Part shown: piece by piece, positions 43,017 to 52,070 of the stretch
How positions within the stretch are numbered: the stretch's first letter is position 1
Layout of the letters: each line of letters opens with the position of its first letter
Assembly: GCA_026707405.1 (NCBI GenBank)
Contig: JAPOWW010000004.1
Location: 149,181-213,180, forward strand
Direction of reading: 5' to 3'
DNA length: 64,000 nt
Source: Chloroflexota bacterium
GTDB taxonomy: Bacteria > Chloroflexota > UBA11872 > VXNJ01
Position numbers and translations under genes: made by a program
The notes under the pieces: generated by a model
Told to the model about the DNA's origin: nothing
The model's input: the letters and a program-made list of their open reading frames with translations, nothing else
The model's database searches: none

Positions 43017-44969
43017 CTACTCATCGTCGAAGTAGGCTGACCCGAACAGCAGACCGTCGTGCCGAATCACCCACACGTGCGTGGCGCTGCCGGTGCCCTG
43101 GGCCGAAGGTCGCAGGTTGTGGAACCAGCGTCCGTCCTCGGACACGGCGGCAACCTCTGCGCCGTAGTCGTACAACATGCCGTCGAGCCCGCGTGCCCGC
43201 AGCAGTTTGACGTCCGTGCCAATCCGCTGCGGCAACAACGGATTCACCAGGTAGAGGTCGTTCTCATCGATCAGGAACAGGAACGACGCACCGTCAAAGC
43301 TCTCCGAGCTGTTGTAGTACGCAACCGTGGCGTCCAGGCCGTCGCGCTCGTAGCGATCGATCGCGGCCTGCACGTATGCCATCGTGTTCGCCTCAGGATC
43401 TTCGGCCGCGGGGTAATAGCCCGAAGCGAAGATCCGCCCGTCGTGGCGAATGGCGAACGTTACCTTCTGGGCTTCCTGCAACGTCACCGGATGAGGCCAG
43501 AGGTACTCGACCCAGACGCCCTCGTCCGTCGCCGCGGCGATCGCCTTCCCCAACTCAAACCCGTCGGACCCCACCACGTCTTTGATGTCCGTGCCGATCA
43601 GTCGCGGGAAGAGCGGATGGACGAAGTAGATGTCGTTCGCATCCATCGCAAACAGGTAGAACTGCCCTTCAAAGGCGGCCGTGCTGTTGTAGTAGTTCGT
43701 CATCGATTCCAGACCGTCGCGCTCGTAGCGCTCGATCGCCTGCTGCACGTACTCCACGGTGTACTCGCGTGGGTCAGCGCCTATCCAGGCGGGCGGCTCG
43801 GCGGTCGGGTCAGGGGTGTAGTAGCCCGATGCGAATATCAGGCCCTCATGCCGAACGACCCAAGCCGTCTTGGGTTCCTCACGACCCGTGGCCGGGTTGG
43901 GCCACGGGTATTCGACCCAGTGCCCTTCCGGTGTGGCCTTGGCGATTTCCTTACCCAGTTCGTAGCCGTTCGATCCCACCACATCCTTGATGTCCGTGCC
44001 GATCAGATGCGGGAAGATCGGGTGGGCGAGATAGATGTCATCGGGATCCATCAGGAACAAGTACAGATAGCCATCGACGCTCTCACTGCTGTTGTAGAAG
44101 TCGATGGTCGCGTCCAGGCCTTCCGATCGGTAGTGCCCGATAGCGTTGCTCACGTACTCCCGGATGACGCCTGCAAGGTCCGCCCTCACCGAGAAGTGGC
44201 CGGAGCTAAAGACGATGCCGTCGTGAAGGACGAAGTAGCTGCGCCTTGGTTCCCGCTGACGGTTCACCGGATTAGTTTGTAGGTGGTTCAGCCACACGCC
44301 GTCCTCGGTTACGCCGTGGACAACCCGCAAGAGCGAGTGACCGGCGGGCAGCCTGGCCCCGACCAGGTTGCGGAAAACCGGCGCCGCCAACAGTGTCAGT
44401 GAAGACCGGTCAACCATCATCAGCGAGCGGTCACCTTCGATACTCGCCTCGGTGTTGTAGTGCGCCACGGTCGCCTCGAGGCCGTCCCGCTCATACGCGG
44501 CGATGGCCTCGGACACATATGCCAGAGTCTGCCCGTCCGCTTCAGCAGTAGCACCCACGGCAATCGATGCCGGCTCCCAGTCGAACCGCTCGATACTCAG
44601 CCGCTCTTGCAGGCCCTCCGGGCCGTTCACCCACGTGCGGAAGCCATCGGTGAAGGCGGTCCAATTGGTCGCCTTATCCCAGAGGAGCACTCCGCCCGCT
44701 GTCGACTGGCGCGTGATGCCGTCGCTTGCATCGTGCTGTTCGTTGTCCAGGCAGTCGCCGATCGTGTCGGGAGCCATTGCCTGGATTGATCCGAATCCAA
44801 GCACAAACTGACAGTCCGGATGGTCCGCCGCGGCCCGCCCGGTGGCGCCAACCGCCGTGAAGACCATGGCCAATACAGCCGCGATGGCTGCCATGGCTAG
44901 AAAGCGAAAACCTGGTCGTGTCCGCGCCGGCGCCAAGACCGCTACGACTGAACCTCGAGTCTGCAACAT
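43017..44969 (-). CDS. Secreted protein with FVLGF domain and four Cache-like repeats
   Basis: A 650-residue protein. The ATG at 44969 follows GGAGG, and a signal segment covers residues 22-48. Residues 52-130 share a domain with the 32453 protein (QFVLGFGSIQA, STAGGVLLWDKATNWTAFTD). Four tandem repeats of about 115-120 residues follow (about 150-260, 270-384, 405-520, 530-648). Each begins YVxxAIxxYExDGLxAT, has a strand such as YLYLFLMDPDDIYLAHP, and ends WVVRHEGLIFASGYY, a pattern like single Cache (sCache_2) ligand-binding domains. There is no C-terminal membrane helix or signalling domain, so it is a secreted or anchored binding protein. Confidence 0.8.
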   Translation of the reverse strand: MLQTRGSVVAVLAPARTRPGFRFLAMAAIAAVLAMVFTAVGATGRAAADHPDCQFVLGFGSIQAMAPDTIGDCLDNEQHDASDGITRQSTAGGVLLWDKATNWTAFTDGFRTWVNGPEGLQERLSIERFDWEPASIAVGATAEADGQTLAYVSEAIAAYERDGLEATVAHYNTEASIEGDRSLMMVDRSSLTLLAAPVFRNLVGARLPAGHSLLRVVHGVTEDGVWLNHLQTNPVNRQREPRRSYFVLHDGIVFSSGHFSVRADLAGVIREYVSNAIGHYRSEGLDATIDFYNSSESVDGYLYLFLMDPDDIYLAHPIFPHLIGTDIKDVVGSNGYELGKEIAKATPEGHWVEYPWPNPATGREEPKTAWVVRHEGLIFASGYYTPDPTAEPPAWIGADPREYTVEYVQQAIERYERDGLESMTNYYNSTAAFEGQFYLFAMDANDIYFVHPLFPRLIGTDIKDVVGSDGFELGKAIAAATDEGVWVEYLWPHPVTLQEAQKVTFAIRHDGRIFASGYYPAAEDPEANTMAYVQAAIDRYERDGLDATVAYYNSSESFDGASFLFLIDENDLYLVNPLLPQRIGTDVKLLRARGLDGMLYDYGAEVAAVSEDGRWFHNLRPSAQGTGSATHVWVIRHDGLLFGSAYFDDE

Positions 44970-45103
44970 TCTCAACTCCTCCACGCCAGCGCCTACGCTT
45001 AGTCGGCGGCCGATTCGACTGCCGGATATCGTACCCTAACCCCCGACCGGCTCTGTAATTGCGGCAGGGAAGTCTCAGGCTGAGTCCGGTCCGCGGCTCC
45101 CCT

Positions 45104-45203
45104 CGACTAGCCGGTTGCGGGCAGCGAGGTGATCGCCGAGGTCAAGGGAATCTACGACGTACCGTTCATTTTGGGCGAAGGGATGCTGGAAATTGAGATC
45201 TGA
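45104..45203 (+). pseudogene. Remnant of the 3' end of an MBL-fold gene
   Basis: About 100 bases nearly 90 percent identical to the end of the MBL gene at 40042-40902. The frame reads SEVIAEVKGIYD then MLEIEI and TGA, against SEVIAEVKGIYD and MLEIEV there. A GAG codon has become TAG upstream, so it cannot be translated through. It overlaps the methyltransferase start. Confidence 0.8.
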
Positions 45204-46041
45204 AAGCGCGGCGTCCCGCGACGCCGCGGAGAAGGAATACCTGGCGACCAACAGAGGGAGCTGGGACGACTGGGTGGCGCTTCACTTCGACTCGGACTAT
45301 TACGACGTGGCCGGATTCAAGGCCGGCAACTGCACGTTGAAGAGCGTCGAGGTCGAGGAGCTTGGCGACATTGCCGGAAAGTCGCTGCTTCACCTCCAGT
45401 GTCACTTTGGGCTCGACAGTCTCTCGCTGGCTAGAAGGGGCGCCCGCGTAACCGGCGTGGACTTTTCCGATCAGGCGATATCGACGGCGCGGCGACTAAA
45501 CGAGCAAGAAGACCTGGGAGCCAGGTTCGTTCGCTCGAACATCTACGAGCTGCCCCGACATCTGGACGACCGGTTCGACATCGTTTTCACGTCGTACGGA
45601 GTGCTCTGCTGGCTACCCGACCTGCAAAGATGGGCGGCGACGATAGCGCATTTCCTTAAGCCGGGCGGGTTCTTCTACATAGTCGAACATCACATGCTCA
45701 TGAACATCTTCGATGACGAGGACTCTGTGACCGGTCTGCGAGTTACGGATCCTTACTTTCACAGCCGCGAACCGGCGAGGTACTTTGATACGGGGACCTA
45801 CGCTTCCCAGGGCGATCAGACCAGCTATGAAACCTACGAGTGGAGCCATAGCATGGCTGACATCGTCAACTCGTTAGTCAGCGCCGGGCTGCGGATCGAG
45901 TTCCTTAACGAGTTTCCGTTCATTGCCTGGAAGGCGTTTCCGTTCCTGGAGCAGGACCGCGAGGGATGGTGGAGGATGCCCGCGGGCAAGCCTGAACTTC
46001 CTCTGATGTTTTCCATCAGGGCTTCCCGCCCGGAGCGCTGA
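45193..46041 (+). CDS. SAM-dependent methyltransferase (class I)
   Basis: A 282-residue Rossmann-fold methyltransferase. Motif I reads LLHLQCHFGLDSLSLARRG, followed by VTGVDFSDQAI (acidic residue for the SAM ribose), FDIVFTSYGVLCW and LKPGGFFYIVEHH. The start is a TTG lying inside the dead MBL remnant, just before its stop codon, so in the ancestral arrangement the two were coupled. The substrate is unknown. It is convergent with hpt. Confidence 0.88.
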   Translation: MRSESAASRDAAEKEYLATNRGSWDDWVALHFDSDYYDVAGFKAGNCTLKSVEVEELGDIAGKSLLHLQCHFGLDSLSLARRGARVTGVDFSDQAISTARRLNEQEDLGARFVRSNIYELPRHLDDRFDIVFTSYGVLCWLPDLQRWAATIAHFLKPGGFFYIVEHHMLMNIFDDEDSVTGLRVTDPYFHSREPARYFDTGTYASQGDQTSYETYEWSHSMADIVNSLVSAGLRIEFLNEFPFIAWKAFPFLEQDREGWWRMPAGKPELPLMFSIRASRPER

Positions 46042-46101
46042 TTTTCCGCAACCGCTTGTTCAGACAAATGGGCAGACTTCGGGGCGACGAGGTCCGTCGA
46101 G

Positions 46102-46641
46102 TCAATCTTCGTGCGCTGGCTCAACCACCCAAATATCGGGCCAGTCGCGGTAACGCTGGTCGAAGTCGAGTCCGTACCCGACCACAAAATGGTCGGGTAT
46201 TGTCATGCCTACGTAGTCGACCGAAACGTCAACCTGCCGGCGGCTCGGCTTGTCCAGCAGCGCACAAAGGCTAAGGGAAGCCGGACCGTGGCGGCGTAAG
46301 TAGCGCAGCACGGCGGCGGTGGTGGCGCCGGTGTCCACGATGTCTTCCACGACAAGCACATCCTGTCCCGTTATCGACTCCCGGGGAATACCTTGAACGA
46401 TGCGCGGGCTGCCCGTGCTCACCATTTTCGCGCCGTAGCTTTCCACCCTGACGAAGTCCACACGGCGCACCGGCGCTTGGAGTTGCCGGGCCAAGTCGGC
46501 CAGGAACACGAAACATCCCCGGAGCACGCCTATCAAGGCCAGGGGGCGGTCACGGTAGTTTCCGTCGATCTCGCCGGCCAGACGCGCGACGAGTCCGGCG
46601 ATGTCTTCTCGGGACAAGTAGATTCGGGAAGGCTCGGTCAT
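46102..46641 (-). CDS. hpt: Hypoxanthine phosphoribosyltransferase
   Basis: A 179-residue purine salvage enzyme that converts hypoxanthine or guanine plus PRPP to IMP or GMP. The PRPP loop VLVVEDIVDTGAT is at residues 95-107, the flexible-loop/pyrophosphate segment GVLRGCFVF at 38-46, and the base-binding tail DHFVVGYGLDFDQRYRD is intact. The length fits the family. It ends 60 bases from the convergent methyltransferase gene; 226 bases separate it from the upstream lipid-synthase gene. Confidence 0.96.
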   Translation of the reverse strand: MTEPSRIYLSREDIAGLVARLAGEIDGNYRDRPLALIGVLRGCFVFLADLARQLQAPVRRVDFVRVESYGAKMVSTGSPRIVQGIPRESITGQDVLVVEDIVDTGATTAAVLRYLRRHGPASLSLCALLDKPSRRQVDVSVDYVGMTIPDHFVVGYGLDFDQRYRDWPDIWVVEPAHED

Positions 46642-46867
46642 CGGTTGTCGTTATCCACAACTCCGTTTCCATAGTGGGGGCATAGCCGGAAGCGGCCGTC
46701 GGACCGCGGGAAATCGTATTGGATGAAACCCTGATCTCAGACGCAAGCCGGCGGGTCTGGTCCGATGCCTGCCGCGGAAACCCTGCCGATTTCGGACTCC
46801 CGAGTCAATTCGGCGAATATCGTAATCGGTAGACACTAGACGTTCGATCGCCGAGGCTCGCCTGGCG

Positions 46868-47458
46868 TCACATCCGGTTTCGCAGCGACCAGAGCAGCCA
46901 GAACGAAACGATGACCATCGCGCCGGTCGATATAGCGGCGGCGATGTCGAGGTAGTTGATCTCAAACCAGAGGTAGAGGAACAGAAACGGATAGAAGCTC
47001 ATCCAGGTCTTGACGGCGAACGGAGCGCGGACGAGCTTTGCGGACCCCAGGTAGAGCATGAAATTCGAGAACGGATGACTGAACGCGTAGGCCGCGGCCA
47101 GACCGCCGTTCAGCGCTCCTGAAAATGCAAGTCCCGCGATCATCGCGATCTCACGCGCGTGATCGCTCACCTGATCCACCAGCGCGCCGTGAGCCGACTC
47201 CTTGCCGAGACGCCTGGCCAGCGCGCCGTCGATTCCGTCGATAACCACGGCGATGACAAATAGCAGGAAAGACACTCGCGGCGAGTATGCGACAAGGGAC
47301 GCCGCAACGATCCCGACCGGAATCTGGCTGAGCGAAACGGCATTGGGCGGGACTTTCAGCTTGACGAGGAGCCAGACTATCGGAATGAGTATCCGCGCGA
47401 GTAGAGCGCGGAACGGTCCTAGCGCGCGTGTTTCGAGGGTCGAGTATGAGCCTCGCAA
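46868..47458 (-). CDS. CDP-alcohol phosphatidyltransferase family protein
   Basis: A 196-residue integral membrane enzyme. The family motif D-x2-DG-x2-AR-x8-G-x3-D-x3-D is complete: Asp74, Asp77, Gly78, Ala81, Arg82, Gly91, Asp95, Asp99. Around it lie about six hydrophobic segments. Such enzymes move a phospho-alcohol from a CDP-activated donor, making phosphatidylglycerol-, inositol- or similar head groups. Which one cannot be read. The start is a TTG. The adenosyltransferase gene ends 37 bases upstream on the same strand, so an operon is likely. Confidence 0.93.
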   Translation of the reverse strand: MRGSYSTLETRALGPFRALLARILIPIVWLLVKLKVPPNAVSLSQIPVGIVAASLVAYSPRVSFLLFVIAVVIDGIDGALARRLGKESAHGALVDQVSDHAREIAMIAGLAFSGALNGGLAAAYAFSHPFSNFMLYLGSAKLVRAPFAVKTWMSFYPFLFLYLWFEINYLDIAAAISTGAMVIVSFWLLWSLRNRM

Positions 47459-47495
47459 GATCGAGTCTTCCTAGCGGCGAACATCCAGATTGACA

Positions 47496-48074
47496 TTATG
47501 CATCGTTGAAGTCCAAGTCTTGAGCGGTCAGAGGCTCGGATTTGGACCAGACAACGTCTGTTTCGCCTGAACGCGCGGTCTGCCTCCGCGCCAGATGGAA
47601 CAAGTAAGTGGACAGCCGGTTCAGGAAATCGAGAATTGGCTTCGGGACGCGCTCCATTGTGCTCAGGGTGTGGGCCGACCTCTCCGCGCGGCGGCAAATG
47701 GACCGCGCCAGGTGAATGGCTGCCGCCCCCGCGTTACCGCCCGGAAGAATGAAGTTGGTCAGTTTTGGCAGCGACCGGCTGAGCGCCTCGGTCGCTTGTC
47801 CGAGCGCGTCGGCGTCCTGCGCCGTCAGTCCCACTCCGTGGCGGGAATCCGGATCGGCGATAGCGGCTCCCGTCGCAAGCAATCTCGCCTGAATGAGCTC
47901 CAGAATCCGGTCCGTGTCCGGGTCGTCGAGGTTAGACCGCGCGACTCCCAACGCTGAGACCAGCTCGTCAACGTTGCCAAGCAGCTCGACGCGAGCGTCG
48001 GTCTTGCGGATGTCGCGCGATCCGAAAAGCTGGGTCGACCCTGGGTCGGAATCTCTCCGCCGCGCCGCACTCAA
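47496..48074 (-). CDS. PduO-type cob(I)alamin adenosyltransferase
   Basis: A 192-residue protein of the PduO/MMAB group, which makes adenosylcobalamin from cob(I)alamin and ATP. The N-terminal ATP strand reads STQLFGSRDIRKTDARVEL with GNVDELVSALG, and the helical core has FILPGGNAGAAAIHLARSIC, CRRAERS and LNRLSTYLFHLAR, all family hallmarks. The usual TGD at the very start is SDP here. The start is a TTG and could lie slightly elsewhere. No B12-dependent enzyme is in the window. Confidence 0.92.
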   Translation of the reverse strand: MSAARRRDSDPGSTQLFGSRDIRKTDARVELLGNVDELVSALGVARSNLDDPDTDRILELIQARLLATGAAIADPDSRHGVGLTAQDADALGQATEALSRSLPKLTNFILPGGNAGAAAIHLARSICRRAERSAHTLSTMERVPKPILDFLNRLSTYLFHLARRQTARSGETDVVWSKSEPLTAQDLDFNDA

Positions 48075-48251
48075 TTAGGCGAGCGCTCTATCGATCAGTG
48101 ACATCCTGTCGATTGCGCGCCCGCCACAAGCGCGGCGCGGTGCGGTTTCTATAATGAGGAGGCGCCGACCGCGCCAATCCGGAGACTTGTCCATCCACGT
48201 CACTCCGGGCCGATCACCAGCGATAATCAAGCCTCCTCGGGAAAGGGCCGT

Positions 48252-51128
48252 TTGCAAACCGCAGACACCAGGGACAGTGACGGCGGCGTCGACCGTATAA
48301 GGGTTCGGGGCGCTCGCGTACACAACCTCAAGAATCTAAACGTCGACATCCCGCGAGGCAAGTTGGTGGTCATCACCGGCGTTTCCGGCTCGGGCAAGTC
48401 GAGTCTCGCCTTTGACACTCTGTTCGCCGAAGGCCAGCGTCGCTACGTGGAGTCGCTGTCGGCGTATGCCCGGCAGTTTCTGGGACAGCTTGAAAAGCCC
48501 GACGTTGACCTCATAGAAGGCCTGTCTCCCGCCATCGCGATCGATCAGCGCGGCGTTTCCAGCAATCCTCGATCCACCGTGGGTACGATCACGGAAATCT
48601 ACGACTACCTCCGGCTCTTGTTCGCGCGGGTGGGAGACCCGCACTGTCCGGAATGCGGACGTCCCGTTCGGAGCCAGTCTATTCAACAGATGGTCGACAC
48701 GATCATGGCCCAACCCGAGGGAACGCGCCTTTTCCTACTCGCGCCGGTTGTACGAGGACGGCGCGGGGAGCATAAGGGCGTTTTCGCCGACGCCTTGCGA
48801 GCCGGTTTCGTGCGTGCGCGAGTGGACGGCGAGATTATGGAGGTCTCACCGGCTCCCAGGCTCGAAAAGAACCGCAAGCACGACATCGACATAGTCGTCG
48901 ATCGAATAATCGTGCGCGACGACCTTGGGAACCGCTTGGCCGACTCGCTGGAAACCGCCCTGAAACTGGGCGGCGGTTTCGCGTCTTTCCAGGTTCTCGG
49001 TGGCAGCGATCAGCCACTTTCCGAGTTGTTTACCTGTCCCTACGACGGGACCAGCTTTCCCGAAATCGAGCCTCGCTCGTTTTCGTTCAACAGTCCCAAG
49101 GGCGCTTGCCCGGAATGCGATGGGTTGGGCGTCAAGATGGAGTTCGATCCCGACCTGGTGATACCGGACCGGTCGCTTTCGATACGCGCGGGCGCCATCG
49201 CGCCCTGGAGTCGAATCGGAGGCGGGCAAAGCACCACCTCTCGGGTGATACGGGCGCTGTCCCGGAAACATGGGTTTGGACTCGATGAGCCGGTGAGCGG
49301 GATCGATCCCGCAAAGCTGGACCTCATCTTGTATGGCGTCGGCGACGACCGCGTATCGGTAAGGCTGGGTCCCGCCGGTTCGGCGGGGCGGGTGATGGAC
49401 TTCGAGTTCGAAGGCGTTATCCCTTACCTGCGGCGCCGGTACGAAGCCACGGAATCGGACTACGTCAGGCGGGAGGTCGAGCGCTACATGGCGCAGCGCG
49501 AGTGTCCGGTTTGCCGAGGCGGACGCATACGCCGCGACAGCGCCGCGGTGAAGTTCGCGGATCGGTCGATCGTTGACGTATCCAGAATGTCCGTGCGCGA
49601 CTGTCTGGGGTTCCTGGACGGGAGCGACCTGGCGGGTGGGAAAAAGGTCATCGCCGAGCCGATATTGCGCGAATTGAATTCGCGGCTGACTTTCCTCAAG
49701 GACGTGGGGCTGGACTATTTGACGCTCGACCGGCGCGCCGCAACTCTGTCCGGCGGCGAGGCGCAGAGAATCCGTCTCGCGACCCAGATCGGGTCGCGAC
49801 TATCAGGCGTGTTGTACATACTCGACGAACCGAGCATAGGTCTGCACCAGCGAGACAACGCCCGGCTTCTGGCCACGCTCGAAGACCTTAGGGATCGCGG
49901 CAACAGCGTTCTGGTTGTCGAGCACGACGAAGCGGCTATTCGCAGAGCCGACTGGATAGTCGATCTGGGGCCGGGCGCCGGTCTCAACGGCGGCGAGCTT
50001 ATCGCGGAAGGCAGCGTAGACATCGTCGAGGCTATGCCACGCTCGTTGACCGGAAACTACCTGTGCGGTGAGCTGCAAATCGAAGCGCCGGACCGCAGGC
50101 GTGAGGGCAACGGCCACGAAATCACGGTAGAGGGAGCTTCCGCCAACAATCTGAAAGACATCGATGTGAGATTTCCTCTTGGGATGTTCATTGGGGTTAC
50201 GGGGGTTTCGGGTTCCGGCAAGAGTTCGCTGGTAAACGACATTCTGTACCGCGCGGCGGCGCGGAGGTTCTACCGGAGTAGAGAGGTCCCGGGGAAACAT
50301 ATGGGGATAGCAGGACTCGAATGGCTGGATAAGGTAATCGACATCGATCAATCCCCCATAGGGCGCACTCCGCGCTCAAATCCTGCGACCTATTCAGGCG
50401 CGTTCGGGCCTATTCGCGAGCTGTTCGCCGCCGTTCCCGAAGCCCGGGCACGGGGATACAAGCCGGGCAGGTTCTCGTTCAATGTCAAGGGGGGCAGATG
50501 CGAGGTCTGCCAAGGGGCCGGCGTGGTCAGGATCGAGATGCAGTTTCTGTCGGACGTATACGTGGAGTGCGAGACCTGCAATGGTCTGCGCTATAACCGC
50601 GAGGCGCTTGAAATCCTGTACCGCGGATACAACGTAGCCGACGTTCTCGCGATGAGCGTAGACCTTGCCGCCGAAGTGTTCGGGAGCATTCCTAACATCT
50701 CCAGGCGGCTGGAGAGCCTGCAACGGGTCGGGTTGGGCTACCTGACGCTCGGGCAGCAGGCCACCACTCTCTCGGGGGGCGAAGCGCAGCGGGTCAAGCT
50801 CGCGACGGAGCTTGCCAAGCGCTCGACAGGCAAGACGCTCTACATTCTTGACGAACCCACAACCGGTCTGCACTTCGACGACGTTCGGCGGCTTGTCGAC
50901 GTTCTACATAAGCTTGTCGATGCTGGTAATACAGTGGTAGTCATCGAGCACAATCTTGACGTGATCAAGTCAACTGACTGGATCATCGACCTCGGACCGG
51001 ACGGCGGGGAGGACGGCGGACGCATAGTTGCCGAAGGACGGCCCGGTCACGTTGCCGCCACCGGCACTTACACGGGCAGGTATCTCTCCGGTGTTCTTCA
51101 GCCTAGCGGCGGCGTGGCTATCGCCTAG
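48252..51128 (+). CDS. uvrA: UvrABC excision nuclease subunit A
   Basis: A 958-residue UvrA, full length, with two ABC ATPase halves. Walker A motifs are GVSGSGKSS in both halves; signature motifs are [12 protein letters not shown] and [12 protein letters not shown]; zinc-binding cysteine sets include CPECGRP and CEVCQGAG. It finds DNA damage and loads UvrB. The start is a TTG with GGAAAGGG upstream. Its last 11 bases overlap the convergent ABC ATPase gene. The same-strand uvrB is 10 kb upstream, so the two are unlinked but near. Confidence 0.99.
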   Translation: MQTADTRDSDGGVDRIRVRGARVHNLKNLNVDIPRGKLVVITGVSGSGKSSLAFDTLFAEGQRRYVESLSAYARQFLGQLEKPDVDLIEGLSPAIAIDQRGVSSNPRSTVGTITEIYDYLRLLFARVGDPHCPECGRPVRSQSIQQMVDTIMAQPEGTRLFLLAPVVRGRRGEHKGVFADALRAGFVRARVDGEIMEVSPAPRLEKNRKHDIDIVVDRIIVRDDLGNRLADSLETALKLGGGFASFQVLGGSDQPLSELFTCPYDGTSFPEIEPRSFSFNSPKGACPECDGLGVKMEFDPDLVIPDRSLSIRAGAIAPWSRIGGGQSTTSRVIRALSRKHGFGLDEPVSGIDPAKLDLILYGVGDDRVSVRLGPAGSAGRVMDFEFEGVIPYLRRRYEATESDYVRREVERYMAQRECPVCRGGRIRRDSAAVKFADRSIVDVSRMSVRDCLGFLDGSDLAGGKKVIAEPILRELNSRLTFLKDVGLDYLTLDRRAATLSGGEAQRIRLATQIGSRLSGVLYILDEPSIGLHQRDNARLLATLEDLRDRGNSVLVVEHDEAAIRRADWIVDLGPGAGLNGGELIAEGSVDIVEAMPRSLTGNYLCGELQIEAPDRRREGNGHEITVEGASANNLKDIDVRFPLGMFIGVTGVSGSGKSSLVNDILYRAAARRFYRSREVPGKHMGIAGLEWLDKVIDIDQSPIGRTPRSNPATYSGAFGPIRELFAAVPEARARGYKPGRFSFNVKGGRCEVCQGAGVVRIEMQFLSDVYVECETCNGLRYNREALEILYRGYNVADVLAMSVDLAAEVFGSIPNISRRLESLQRVGLGYLTLGQQATTLSGGEAQRVKLATELAKRSTGKTLYILDEPTTGLHFDDVRRLVDVLHKLVDAGNTVVVIEHNLDVIKSTDWIIDLGPDGGEDGGRIVAEGRPGHVAATGTYTGRYLSGVLQPSGGVAIA

Positions 51129-52068
51129 GCCTCCATGGCGAATGTTCGTCCGCTTCGGGCGGAGGCATCGGAGCGCGGGGCTCGTCTACGGCCGGCCCAT
51201 CGGCCGATATGTTGGCAGGTGAATCTCCAGCCGCCGATATAGGTTCGGGAGTGGCTTCTTCTTCGGTCAATGCGGGGCCGTGCTGCGTATCGTCGGCGAA
51301 TTCGATGCGCTGAACGAGGTCCGGCAGATCGAAGTCGAGCGGCCCTTCAGCGTGACTCATCCGTCCGTCTTCCATGAGGAAGGTATCGTCGGCGAACTGA
51401 CTGAGCGCCGGGTCGTGGGTCGCCATCAACATCGAAATGCCTTCTTCGTCGACGATGTTTCGGAACAGCAACATGATTTCGAGACCGGTCACGCTGTCCA
51501 GTTCGCCCGTAGGCTCATCGGCGATAAGGAGGTCAGGCCGGTTGGCTATGGCGCGGGCTATAGCCACGCGCTGCTGTTCGCCTCCGCTCAATTCGAACGA
51601 GCGGTGGCGGGCCCGCCTTTCGAGGCCGACGAGGCTGAGAACCTCATTGGTGCGGTCGCGGCGCCTTCTTGCACCGACTCCGGCTATCCGCAGCGTAAGC
51701 TCGACGTTTTCGTAGGCCGACAGCACAGGGAGCAGCGCGAACGTCTGAAAGATGAATCCGAGCCGGTGACGCCTGAGCAGCGTCAACCGGCGGTCGGACA
51801 TCTTGCGAAGATCGTTGTCGTCGAAGAAGACCTGCCCGGAGGTTGGCCTGTCCAACCCGCCCACGAGATTCAGCAGCGTGGTTTTGCCCGATCCCGACCT
51901 GCCGCGCAGCGCAAAGAGCTTGCCGTGCGGCATCTCGAAAGTGACCTGATCGACCGCCCGGACCACCGAACCGCCAACCTGGTAATACCTGCAGGCGCCG
52001 ACGGTCCGAACAAGCGGCTGCTCGACTTCAGGCTGAGGTGCTCCCACTTCCTGGTCGGCCAGAGTCAC
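51118..52068 (-). CDS. ABC transporter ATPase, MacB/LolD type
   Basis: A 316-residue ATPase. Walker A GRSGSGKTT is at residues 56-64, the signature is LSGGEQQRVAIA and Walker B LLIADEPTGELD. It groups with LolD/MacB/FtsE-type export ATPases. The last 60 residues after the ATPase fold (from GPLDFDLPDLVQ) are acidic and proline-rich and look disordered. It is the last gene of the operon MFP-permease-ATPase-ATPase, two bases after its neighbour, and it overlaps the uvrA end by 11 bases. Confidence 0.95.
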   Translation of the reverse strand: MTLADQEVGAPQPEVEQPLVRTVGACRYYQVGGSVVRAVDQVTFEMPHGKLFALRGRSGSGKTTLLNLVGGLDRPTSGQVFFDDNDLRKMSDRRLTLLRRHRLGFIFQTFALLPVLSAYENVELTLRIAGVGARRRRDRTNEVLSLVGLERRARHRSFELSGGEQQRVAIARAIANRPDLLIADEPTGELDSVTGLEIMLLFRNIVDEEGISMLMATHDPALSQFADDTFLMEDGRMSHAEGPLDFDLPDLVQRIEFADDTQHGPALTEEEATPEPISAAGDSPANISADGPAVDEPRAPMPPPEADEHSPWRPRR

Positions 52069-52070
52069 GG

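Noticed and set aside
46642..46867. Reverse-strand frame between hpt and the CDP-alcohol transferase
   Set aside because: No family features, overlaps the end of the membrane enzyme gene; treated as intergenic.
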